Below, in pieces: positions 1 to 6,731 of a stretch of DNA of 22,971 nucleotides. The stretch is from UMGS1696 sp964430105 (lineage in GTDB: Bacteria; Bacillota; Clostridia; Oscillospirales; CAG-272). A program made the position numbers and the translations under genes. The stretch is taken from assembly GCA_964430105.1 (NCBI GenBank), contig CAYSEF010000031.1, positions 1-22,971 on the forward strand, read 5' to 3'. Position 1 is the first letter of the stretch, and the number at the start of each line of letters is the position of its first letter. The notes beneath the pieces were generated by a model. The model worked only from the letters and a program-made list of their open reading frames with translations, was not told where the DNA came from and did no database searches.

Positions 1-645
1 GGGAGTGATTTCGTTACGGAAAGATTTACCAATCTGACCGATACCAAAGGGCATCTTTCTTCTTGTAGTACGAGCTACATTCTTAAAGTTTACAAAAATA
101 CCCTGAGCGGTTTCAGGACGAAGGTAAACAGTGTTTGCACTACCTTCTGTTACACCAACAAATGTTTTGAACATAAGATTAAACTTACGAATATCGGTAA
201 AATCAGTAGCTCCGCAATCAGGACAAGCGATACCGTTTTCCTTGATATAGTTACTCATTTCTTCGTCTGTCCAACCGGCAGGATTGATATCAAGCTTATT
301 CTGGAAAGCAAAGTCTTCAATAAGCTTATCTGCTCTGTGGCGACTCTTGCATGACTTACAGTCCATAAGAGGGTCAGAAAATCCGCCAAGGTGACCGGAT
401 GCAACCCATGTCTGAGGATTCATAATGATTGCAGAGTCAAGACCTACGTTATAAGGACATTCAGTAACGAATTTCTTCCACCAAGCCTTTTTTACGTTAT
501 TCTTGAATTCAACACCGAGCGGACCGTAATCCCAAGAATTTGAAAGACCACCGTAGATTTCGGAACCCGCATAAACAAATCCTCTATTTTTACAGAGAGC
601 TACGATTTTGTCCATTGTCTTTGCTTCATTAGCCATGCGTGCCAT
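1..645 (-). CDS. glyS: Glycine--tRNA ligase, single-chain type (5' part, runs off left edge)
   Basis: Charges tRNA-Gly with glycine in the cytoplasm. The 215 visible codons stay open to base 1, so the C-terminal part is outside the window. Seen: N-terminal MARMANEAKTMDKIVALCKN, then RGFVYAGSEIYGG and SWDYGPLG, a Cys-rich zinc-like insertion (CKSC near residue 93, CPDCG further on), and class II motif 2 as the last residues (GKSFRNEITP). These are hallmarks of the alpha2 single-chain GlyRS used by many Gram-positives, not the alpha/beta tetramer. The ATG at 645 follows AAGGAAGG at about 9 nt; a second in-frame ATG at 636 is less well placed. Only 76 bp separate it from the upstream gene, too short for a T-box leader, and I see no good promoter or terminator there. 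Read-through from the upstream gene is therefore likely. The identification is firm. Confidence 0.96.
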   Translation of the reverse strand, partial: MARMANEAKTMDKIVALCKNRGFVYAGSEIYGGLSNSWDYGPLGVEFKNNVKKAWWKKFVTECPYNVGLDSAIIMNPQTWVASGHLGGFSDPLMDCKSCKSRHRADKLIEDFAFQNKLDINPAGWTDEEMSNYIKENGIACPDCGATDFTDIRKFNLMFKTFVGVTEGSANTVYLRPETAQGIFVNFKNVARTTRRKMPFGIGQIGKSFRNEITP

Positions 646-721
646 AATGTTATACCTTCCTTAATTATATATCTAATTTTTTTATTTACTTAATTATTTT
701 GATAACTATAGTAAAATCGAT

Positions 722-2056
722 TTAGTTTGGGAGATTCAATGTTTCATCTTCTTTTGTTATAAGTCTATAGCTCATGAAAAGGTCAAGCCCTTCATTGGTA
801 TTTGCACTGAAATATGCCTCATCATCTTCTGTTGCTGACTTATATTCAAATGGGTAAGTAACGACTACAGGATCAAAATACGATATAGCTTTTATCAATT
901 CACCAATGTTATCATAATCGTTCATTGTGTAGTTCGTTTCTACTATAGGGTTATCCGGCTCAAACAAATCGGCAGTCCAGCGATCGCTCGGCTCAAACTC
1001 CTTCTCGATAGTATCTTCTGAGACTGTATTATCAGAATCCACATATGCTTCAGCAGATTCAGCAACTGTCTCATCGACATACTCAACCCCTTCGATATTT
1101 CTCCAATCTGCTTCTTTCGTAATAAGCTGTGCAAGCAGTATCTTTTGTGCATCCTCTTCCATTGCAGAAATAGTAAGAAGATATTTTTGGAGAATTTCTA
1201 TCATATACGCAGATTTTGCACTGAGTTCAGAACCACTTCTTTCTATAACCGACGTCATAGTATAAAGCTTATCCGCATCAAGCTGAATTTCTCCGGCACT
1301 TTGCAAATATGTATTCGGAATATGCTCTATCCACTTTGAACCATCACTCGAAGTGTGCTCTATCATCGTTTCAAATTGCATAGTTGGATACTTACCATCG
1401 TGATAAATATCTCTGGTTGATGTTACTTGTACATTACCAAGAAGATCCGTCAATTCGTCAATGTTATATCCATTAATGAGGAGTGTATACTTAAATTTAA
1501 GACCTGTCAATGAATTAATGTAGTCTGCCACAGTCTCTTTACCATAGAGATTGTACACCTCGCTGAGGTCGTGATACCCTGTTGAAGTATATACACGAGT
1601 CTTTGGTGTAAAATATGAGTAAATAACCTGTCGTTTTTCCTTATCTATCCTAACCAACATGATCGAAGTAAGGTTCAATTTTCGGTAATCACCGGACAAA
1701 AGACCTGTCGTCTCTTCTTTTGGAACAGAATACCAGTCTGTATTATACATCAAATCAAGCGATGGGCGATATGTATTATAAAGGTCAGGGCGATAATCTG
1801 TAGTAAGAACAAGGAAATTAAAGCTTTCGCCATCGGGCACGTCATCATCTGTTCCCGAAATCATATTTGACTCTTCTTCATCCGGTTTTGTTTCTGTTTC
1901 GTTATCGTGCATAATCTGATCGAGTTCTTCCTTCTCGTCGTCAAGAATATTCTCAACAGTACCAGTAACAAAGCCTGTTGCAAAATATGCGATAACTCCG
2001 AACAGCAATGCGGCTATAAGAAAGGTAACGCCAAAATTCTTAAATGCAGACAGCAT
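722..2056 (-). CDS. Membrane-anchored LytR-CpsA-Psr-like protein with degenerate catalytic motifs
   Basis: 444 aa. One N-terminal membrane segment (about residues 8-28, GVTFLIAALLFGVIAYFATG), then an acidic linker and an extracellular domain. FLVLTTDYRPD, SIMLVRIDKEKRQV, then LTGLKFKYTLLINGYNIDELTDLLGNVQV follow the order of an LCP domain. LCP enzymes transfer polysaccharide from lipid carrier to the cell wall using Asp and Arg residues in RSDTMML and PRD. Here those positions read NLTSIMLV and TPKTRV, so the charged residues appear lost, and a long acidic tail follows. Start: ATG at 2056 lies 9 nt after AAAGGA, and the promoter at 2091-2119 leaves a short leader, so the longer upstream reading frame is unlikely. 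It may be a non-catalytic or altered-specificity LCP relative. Fold assignment is moderately sure; function is not known. Confidence 0.72.
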   Translation of the reverse strand: MLSAFKNFGVTFLIAALLFGVIAYFATGFVTGTVENILDDEKEELDQIMHDNETETKPDEEESNMISGTDDDVPDGESFNFLVLTTDYRPDLYNTYRPSLDLMYNTDWYSVPKEETTGLLSGDYRKLNLTSIMLVRIDKEKRQVIYSYFTPKTRVYTSTGYHDLSEVYNLYGKETVADYINSLTGLKFKYTLLINGYNIDELTDLLGNVQVTSTRDIYHDGKYPTMQFETMIEHTSSDGSKWIEHIPNTYLQSAGEIQLDADKLYTMTSVIERSGSELSAKSAYMIEILQKYLLTISAMEEDAQKILLAQLITKEADWRNIEGVEYVDETVAESAEAYVDSDNTVSEDTIEKEFEPSDRWTADLFEPDNPIVETNYTMNDYDNIGELIKAISYFDPVVVTYPFEYKSATEDDEAYFSANTNEGLDLFMSYRLITKEDETLNLPN

Positions 2057-2090
2057 ACTATTTCGTCCTTTCGTTTGCATTATAGTTTTA

Positions 2091-2119
2091 ATTATACAAT
2101 AGTTTGCGTAAAATTTCAA
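2091..2119 (-). promoter_or_regulatory. Sigma-A promoter of the LCP-like gene
   Basis: Reading the minus strand: -35 TTGAAA (2114-2119), 17-nt spacer, -10 TATAAT (2091-2096). The expected transcript start is about 30 nt upstream of the chosen ATG at 2056, which supports that start codon. Confidence 0.75.
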
Positions 2120-2203
2120 TAGGCAAATAGATAGTTCACAGCAAATAAATCGCTAATGTATGGTTAAATTGGACGATTTTTCTTGACAGATGACTATTTA
2201 TGT

Positions 2204-2232
2204 TTGCAGTTAACGATATTATATGGTATAAT
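2204..2232 (+). promoter_or_regulatory. Sigma-A promoter of queH
   Basis: -35 TTGCAG (2204-2209), 17-nt spacer, -10 TATAAT (2227-2232). It leaves a leader of about 80 nt before the ATG at 2321. CACCG and CGGTG in the leader could form a weak 5-bp stem, but I see no preQ1 riboswitch consensus there. Confidence 0.7.
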
Positions 2233-2320
2233 TATTGCACCACCGCCAACTCGATTGCACTATCAAAACTGTACGGTGTCGTCGTAAATCAATAAAGATT
2301 CAAATTGGAGTAAAAAACAA

Positions 2321-2956
2321 ATGGAAAACTACAGTCTTCTTTTGGAAAAGGAGCTTTCCGAAATATTGTCAAGAAATATCAAGCCAAGGCTTCTAATGCA
2401 ATCATGCTGTGCACCTTGTTCGTCTTATGTGCTGGAATATATTGCAAAATATTTCGATCTCACTCTATTTTTCTTCAATCCCAATATTTCTCCGGAAAAC
2501 GAATTCAAGGTAAGGCTTGAAGAACTCAAAAAATTCGTAAATAGAGCCGGATATGATAATGTAAAAATCAACGTACCGGAGTACGATTCATCAGAATTTT
2601 TCTCAGCAGTCCGTGGTATGGAAGATTTTCCTGAGGGTGGCGAGCGCTGTCGTGTGTGCTATGAGCTTCGTCTAAGAAAAACCGCAGAAGTTGCTAAAAA
2701 TGGTGGTTACGAGTATTTTTGCACTACACTTTCAATAAGTCCTCATAAAAATGCAATGTGGATAAACGAGATTGGACTGTCACTCGAAAAAGAATATGGC
2801 GTAAAATGGCTATATTCTGACTTCAAGAAGAAAAATGGCTACAAGCGTTCAATAGAGCTGTCACGTGAGTACGAGCTATATCGTCAAAATTACTGTGGAT
2901 GTATATACAGCAAGCTTGAAGCTGAAAAAAGAGCTGTTGAAAAGAGTAATTTGTAA
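2321..2956 (+). CDS. queH: Epoxyqueuosine reductase QueH
   Basis: 211 aa cytoplasmic enzyme of the QueH (former DUF208) family, which reduces epoxyqueuosine in tRNA to queuosine, the last step of that wobble-base modification; it is non-homologous to QueG. Seen: SCCAPCSSY with Cys29, Cys30 and Cys33; FFNPNISPENEF; GGERCRVCYELR with Cys110 and Cys113; CTTLSISPHKN; and YCGC with Cys192 and Cys194. These are the conserved cysteines expected to hold the Fe-S cluster and iron site. Length is usual for the family. The ATG at 2321 has TTGGAG about 10 nt upstream. It is a single gene with its own promoter, transcribed away from the LCP-like gene and convergent with the next gene, whose end is 15 bp away. 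No terminator is visible in that gap. Confidence 0.95.
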   Translation: MENYSLLLEKELSEILSRNIKPRLLMQSCCAPCSSYVLEYIAKYFDLTLFFFNPNISPENEFKVRLEELKKFVNRAGYDNVKINVPEYDSSEFFSAVRGMEDFPEGGERCRVCYELRLRKTAEVAKNGGYEYFCTTLSISPHKNAMWINEIGLSLEKEYGVKWLYSDFKKKNGYKRSIELSREYELYRQNYCGCIYSKLEAEKRAVEKSNL

Positions 2957-2971
2957 CCTAAAATTCTATTG

Positions 2972-3892
2972 TCATTTATTATTATTTTCAATCAAATCCG
3001 CAAAATTCCTACCTATTGCATAGAGAGTTTTCGCAAGTGCACGACAGACAGCTTCACCGTAAAGTTCATTATTCGCCCACTGTCCGAAAAAGCTATCCGC
3101 TTCAAAGCTCAATGTCCCGCTATACCCTATCTCACGCAGTGCGCTGATAAACTCTCTCCAGTTGATTTTTCCAAATCCCGGCGCCTGGTGCATATCGGTC
3201 AATCCATCACAATCATGAATATGCAGTATCTTCAATCTATTTCTAAGTTCCAGCGCCATATCAGATGCACCCGAGCCTGAGATATTTGCGTGTCCTGTAT
3301 CAAGGCAGGCAGCAAACATATTCCCACCATGGATTTCATTTAATCCGTCAATAAAATCGATCATCCATTCAGAACGCGAACACGTCGTTGCTACAAGCTT
3401 TCCCTGCTCACCATCACCTGCAAACATATTCTCTATGCACAGTGTTACTCCTGTTTCACGAAGTGCAGGAACCATTGCACTATAAAATTCAAAATTTGTT
3501 CGTCTGCATTCATTGTAATTTTTGCCATGACGGAACGAACCTTTCATTGCAGGATGTATAACTATATTCGGACATTCCATATACGCAGCCGCATATATCG
3601 ATTTCTTTGCACACTCAAGTAAGACAGTATCTTTTTCTTCATCATATACTTTAAGCGGAAACGGAGCGTGGCATTGACATATTTCAAGACCTCTGGCTGA
3701 TGCTTCTTTTTTTACATCACGGAAGTAATTTGAAAAACGCTTGTCAGAATATTTCGTAAACACTTCTTTGTTTGGAGAAAGATGAAACATTCCATAGTCG
3801 ATTGCCTCAAATCCTGCATCAGCAATTATATCAAATGCTTTTCTCATGCCAAAACGAGTCAGAATATTATGAGTAGAGGTACTGACCTTCAT
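2972..3892 (-). CDS. Sugar phosphate isomerase/epimerase-like TIM-barrel protein
   Basis: 306 aa, no signal peptide, so cytoplasmic. It belongs to the xylose isomerase-like/AP-endonuclease-2 TIM-barrel superfamily, whose members isomerise or epimerise sugars at a divalent metal site. Seen along the chain: AFDIIADAGFEAIDYG, QCHAPFPL, NIVIHPAMKG, LCIENM, CLDTGHANISG, LHIHDCDG followed by PGFGKINW, and LSFEAD. The Glu of IENM, the Asp/His of DTGH, the His of HIHD and the Glu of FEAD are the likely metal ligands. Start: ATG at 3892 follows AAAGGCGGTGGG; an in-frame ATG 21 codons earlier would overlap the promoter's -35 box and is rejected. The substrate cannot be told from sequence. Monocistronic, convergent with queH. 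Confidence 0.88.
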   Translation of the reverse strand: MKVSTSTHNILTRFGMRKAFDIIADAGFEAIDYGMFHLSPNKEVFTKYSDKRFSNYFRDVKKEASARGLEICQCHAPFPLKVYDEEKDTVLLECAKKSIYAAAYMECPNIVIHPAMKGSFRHGKNYNECRRTNFEFYSAMVPALRETGVTLCIENMFAGDGEQGKLVATTCSRSEWMIDFIDGLNEIHGGNMFAACLDTGHANISGSGASDMALELRNRLKILHIHDCDGLTDMHQAPGFGKINWREFISALREIGYSGTLSFEADSFFGQWANNELYGEAVCRALAKTLYAIGRNFADLIENNNK

Positions 3893-3926
3893 TTTCCCAC
3901 CGCCTTTCGAGTTAGTTGCTTGTATT

Positions 3927-3955
3927 ATTATATCATGTAATATTAAATTTTGCAA
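3927..3955 (-). promoter_or_regulatory. Sigma-A promoter of the epimerase-like gene
   Basis: Minus strand: -35 TTGCAA (3950-3955), 17-nt spacer, -10 TATAAT (3927-3932), about 35 nt before the ATG at 3892. Confidence 0.75.
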
Positions 3956-3963
3956 TCAATAAC

Positions 3964-4001
3964 AAAAAGGATATCTTCATACAGCTGAAGATATCCTTTT
4001 T
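3964..4001 (-). terminator. Intrinsic terminator, perfect 16-bp stem
   Basis: Perfect inverted repeat (3964-3979 with 3986-4001) around a 6-nt loop. The arms include GGATATCTTCA and end in A5/T5, so the stem base becomes a U run in either direction. It lies just past the stop of the solute-binding protein gene (4029) and insulates the promoter at 3927-3955. The shape would also work on the + strand. Confidence 0.9.
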
Positions 4002-4028
4002 TACTACAAAATATTTTTATGGTTGAAA

Positions 4029-5534
4029 TCAATTTTGAGAATCAACATATATATCATTTGTTCTCTGCAGTAATCTACTTGCAAGTCTTTCTGCACCCTT
4101 GTACATGGATGTAAAATTATTATCATAATTACGGAACAAATTCATAATCTTTTCATTGTATTCGCCAATTTGGAATAACCAACCAAGGTCATATACTCGG
4201 TTTGCAAAGATGATGTCAAGCATTTCTTTTGACTCTTCGTCGCGTGTGGTTCTACCCTTAAGAGACTTTTCGTAGTATGCATCTGTCAGTTCATAGTGCG
4301 ACTCATTCGCCAACACTTCGGTGATAATACCAGTACGTGTAACGTCCTTCTGTGAATTAGGTATGCAAACAAACACTGAATGCCATGAACCCATTGTAGT
4401 ATAATACTTATCCTGTGATTCATCGAATTTAAAGTACGGAAGAATACCAAAATCAGTATCCATCTCGCGAAGTTTCGGAACTACCTGAATAAGCTGCATA
4501 AAGAACAGTGCCTGATTATTTGTAAACATTCTTACAGGAACATTATCAGCAGTTTCCTGTCTCTGATATGCATATGCAATCTGAGTCTGACTTGCAAAAT
4601 CAAGGAACTTTGTTACAACCTCAACTGTCTTTTCTGTATTTAAAGTGAGCTCCATCAAGCCTTCATTATTGATCGATACGCATTGTCCACCTGTACAGTT
4701 GACAATACCCATCATACTATCGTCCCATATAAGAACACCATAAAGATCCGCACTGTCGAATTTGCCATTGCCATCTTCGTCATTTGATACCTGAGAAGCG
4801 AGATCAATATACTTATCTATAGTCCACTCACCATTATACACAAGATCATACGGATTATCCATATTATAGTCAGTGATGATTTCTTTATTAAAAAGTATGC
4901 AGTATGTAGCATCGTTATCGCTTGTAGTAATATCTCCGGTAGTAAAGAACAACTGGTCTAAGATCTGAAGCGATTCATTTGCAACCTGATCCCACCATGG
5001 AGATGAGAGAGATAAATAAGGTACTTCATTCATATCGCAGAGATAACCCATTGTGGAAAGCTGTGTAGTAGCATATCCGCAACAAGCAGCAATATCGTAT
5101 GCACCTGTACCGGATTGAACATCCTGTGTAATATAAGTATAGCCCTCGGATGAACCACTGGTTGCAGTTTCATGGTCAGCTATTACGATACCAAGTTTGT
5201 CCTCAACTACTTTGTTTCTATTATAACGTGCATCGTTTATAGCTTCACCGGTGATTTCTTCAGCATGGAAGTCATTTTTTACATTAGCATAATCTGTGTT
5301 AGTAGGTTCTCTGTTAGACGAACACAAAATATTAAAAGTATATCCATCAAAGTATGCGTCCGAAGGAACATCAGCATAAAGACGTTCCTCAACATATACG
5401 TCAGACGAAACTGTATCTATTACTTCAGCATCCTGCTTAATTGTTTCATCATCGTTGTTATTTTCAGCACAACCGGTCATCACACTAGATGCGGAAATAA
5501 GAAGTGCCAACAAAATAGATGTTAATTTCTTCAT
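4029..5534 (-). CDS. ABC transporter solute-binding lipoprotein (carbohydrate type), orphan
   Basis: 501 aa. Lipoprotein signal peptide MKKLTSILLALLISASSVMTGC with the lipobox Cys at residue 22, so it should be anchored to the outer face of the membrane. The body looks like an extracellular solute-binding protein of the family-1 (sugar) type, with an acidic SNDEDGNGKFDSADLYG loop of the calcium-binding DxDxNG kind common in Clostridial members, then TMGSWHSVFVCIPN and a helical C-terminus. Typical length is 420-550 aa. The start at 5534 has AGGAG 6-7 nt upstream; the earlier in-frame ATG lacks a site. No permease or ATPase gene is adjacent, and a terminator (3964-4001) and own promoter make it a single-gene unit. 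The ligand is unknown; sugar or oligosaccharide is an inference from family and the glycosidase neighbours. Confidence 0.85.
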   Translation of the reverse strand: MKKLTSILLALLISASSVMTGCAENNNDDETIKQDAEVIDTVSSDVYVEERLYADVPSDAYFDGYTFNILCSSNREPTNTDYANVKNDFHAEEITGEAINDARYNRNKVVEDKLGIVIADHETATSGSSEGYTYITQDVQSGTGAYDIAACCGYATTQLSTMGYLCDMNEVPYLSLSSPWWDQVANESLQILDQLFFTTGDITTSDNDATYCILFNKEIITDYNMDNPYDLVYNGEWTIDKYIDLASQVSNDEDGNGKFDSADLYGVLIWDDSMMGIVNCTGGQCVSINNEGLMELTLNTEKTVEVVTKFLDFASQTQIAYAYQRQETADNVPVRMFTNNQALFFMQLIQVVPKLREMDTDFGILPYFKFDESQDKYYTTMGSWHSVFVCIPNSQKDVTRTGIITEVLANESHYELTDAYYEKSLKGRTTRDEESKEMLDIIFANRVYDLGWLFQIGEYNEKIMNLFRNYDNNFTSMYKGAERLASRLLQRTNDIYVDSQN

Positions 5535-5596
5535 ATAATCTCCTATATCTTGCAAGATTATCATATTTTTGTGTTAATTTTCTATATAACATATAA

Positions 5597-5626
5597 ATTA
5601 TAGCATAACAAGACATCTTTTGTCAA
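5597..5626 (-). promoter_or_regulatory. Strong promoter of the solute-binding protein gene
   Basis: Minus strand: -35 TTGACA (5621-5626), 18-nt spacer, extended -10 TGCTATAAT (TATAAT at 5597-5602). Leader about 55 nt. I see no clear catabolite-repression or repressor operator. Confidence 0.82.
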
Positions 5627-5690
5627 TAAAATACAAACAATTGCAATATAAAAAATAAATGCTATTCTTTGTATATTTTCACAATAAATA

Positions 5691-5731
5691 AAAAAAGAGC
5701 CTCGTTATATAGTAAATCGAGACCCTTTTTT
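5691..5731 (-). terminator. Intrinsic terminator of the ZIP transporter gene
   Basis: Arms 5691-5704 and 5718-5731 around a 13-nt loop, with A6/T6 ends. Read on the minus strand the two imperfect positions are G-U wobbles, giving a complete stem; on the plus strand they would be A-C mismatches. The structure is therefore tuned for the minus-strand gene that stops at 5736. Confidence 0.88.
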
Positions 5732-5735
5732 CTTT

Positions 5736-6539
5736 TTACCCCAACATCACATCTAGGAGCATCATAACTGCAAACCCTAAAATTATCCCTGTTGTAGCAA
5801 GATATGGTTGATCTTCCTGTTCTTCCTGACATTCAGGAATAAGCTCATGCACCGCTACAAGTATCATCGTACCGGCTGCAAATGACAAAGCAAATGGGAG
5901 TATACTCTCAACATACACAACAAGTATCGCACCTATTACTCCTGATATCGGTTCTACAATGCCTGATGCCTGACCAAGAAAGAAACTCTTTTTTCGAGAA
6001 TATCCTTCCCTCCTTAGCGGTATTGAAACTGAGGCACCCTCCGGAAAATTCTGCAATCCTATACCTATCGCAATGGTGATTGCCCCCATCAAATTCTCTG
6101 CACAGGAGATATCATTTTGTAATGCACCAAACGCAACTCCAACCGCAAGTCCTTCAGGTATGTTATGGAGTGTTATCGAGAGAATAAGCATAATTATGCG
6201 ATTTAACTTTTCAGAAGCCTTTCCATTTAGAGCATTAGCGCGATTTCTTGTATGCGTAACAACCTTATCTGAAATCCATATAAACACTGCTCCGGAAAGA
6301 AAACCTGCTGTTGCCACGATATATGCCGGTAAATCAGATGAATATTCAGCTTTTTCTATAGCAGGCCCCAAAAGCGAGAAAAAACTTGCAGCAATCATAA
6401 CTCCTGCTGCAAAACCCAACATTAGATTTAGCATTTTTTTATTGGGTGACTTAAAAAACACAACAGTAGCCGCTCCCATAGCTGTAACAAGCCATGTTCC
6501 GATTGTTGCTACAAGAGCCATTAACACAATATCATTCAT
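5736..6539 (-). CDS. ZIP-family divalent metal transporter (ZupT/GufA-like)
   Basis: 267 aa integral membrane protein with about eight hydrophobic segments. ZIP proteins move Zn2+, and often Fe2+ or Mn2+, into the cytoplasm. Seen: the helix-4 and helix-5 metal-site motifs LHNIPEGLAVGVAFG (about residues 124-138) and LQNFPEGASVSIPL (about 162-175), plus GQASGIVEP and VAVHELIPE; these hold the His, Asn, Gln and Glu ligands of the binuclear centre. The HTRNRANALNGKASEKLN loop between helices 3 and 4 is short and lacks the His-rich stretch of many eukaryotic ZIPs. ATG at 6539 follows AAGGAGGTG, a near-perfect ribosome site. Monocistronic with its own promoter and terminator. A symmetric AT-rich sequence over the -10 box may be an operator. 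Metal specificity cannot be read directly. Confidence 0.94.
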   Translation of the reverse strand: MNDIVLMALVATIGTWLVTAMGAATVVFFKSPNKKMLNLMLGFAAGVMIAASFFSLLGPAIEKAEYSSDLPAYIVATAGFLSGAVFIWISDKVVTHTRNRANALNGKASEKLNRIIMLILSITLHNIPEGLAVGVAFGALQNDISCAENLMGAITIAIGIGLQNFPEGASVSIPLRREGYSRKKSFFLGQASGIVEPISGVIGAILVVYVESILPFALSFAAGTMILVAVHELIPECQEEQEDQPYLATTGIILGFAVMMLLDVMLG

Positions 6540-6554
6540 TTTGCACCTCCTTAA

Positions 6555-6587
6555 TTCATTATATTATGAATAAGCTATGCTTGTGAA
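6555..6587 (-). promoter_or_regulatory. Promoter of the ZIP gene with palindrome over the -10 box
   Basis: Minus strand: -35 TTCACA (6582-6587), 18-nt spacer, -10 TATAAT (6558-6563). The -10 box sits inside a near-palindrome TTCATAATATAATGAA (6555-6570, 7 of 8 positions symmetric). It could be a metalloregulator operator, but it does not match the Zur or Fur consensus I know. The promoter is likely; the operator is speculative. Confidence 0.5.
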
Positions 6588-6680
6588 TGATATAATACGC
6601 AGAACCGTTTTGCACTAAGCGTAGACCTGAACGATCCCACGTCAATGTTTATCACACATAAACTCTGTTATATAAAGTAT

Positions 6681-6716
6681 AAAAACTCCGGATACAATAA
6701 AAATCGCATCCGGAGT
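6681..6716 (-). terminator. Intrinsic terminator of the alpha-mannosidase gene
   Basis: Perfect 9-bp GC-rich stem ACTCCGGAT/ATCCGGAGT (6708-6716 and 6685-6693), 14-nt loop, followed on the minus strand by TTTTATACTTT. It lies 15 bp past the stop codon at 6732. Confidence 0.92.
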
Positions 6717-6731
6717 AAATTTTATATTAAA

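Noticed and set aside
646..721. Possible T-box leader or separate promoter for glycyl-tRNA synthetase
   Set aside because: The gap is only 76 bp, too short for a T-box. The only TATAAT-like sequence (664-669) lies almost on the ribosome site with no matching -35 box.
2233..2320. preQ1 riboswitch in the queH leader
   Set aside because: No match to the preQ1 aptamer patterns I know; only a weak 5-bp CACCG/CGGTG stem with a large loop.
6073..6573. 166-codon plus-strand frame over the ZIP gene
   Set aside because: It overlaps a gene with complete ZIP motifs and a near-perfect ribosome site; its own sequence is not recognisable.
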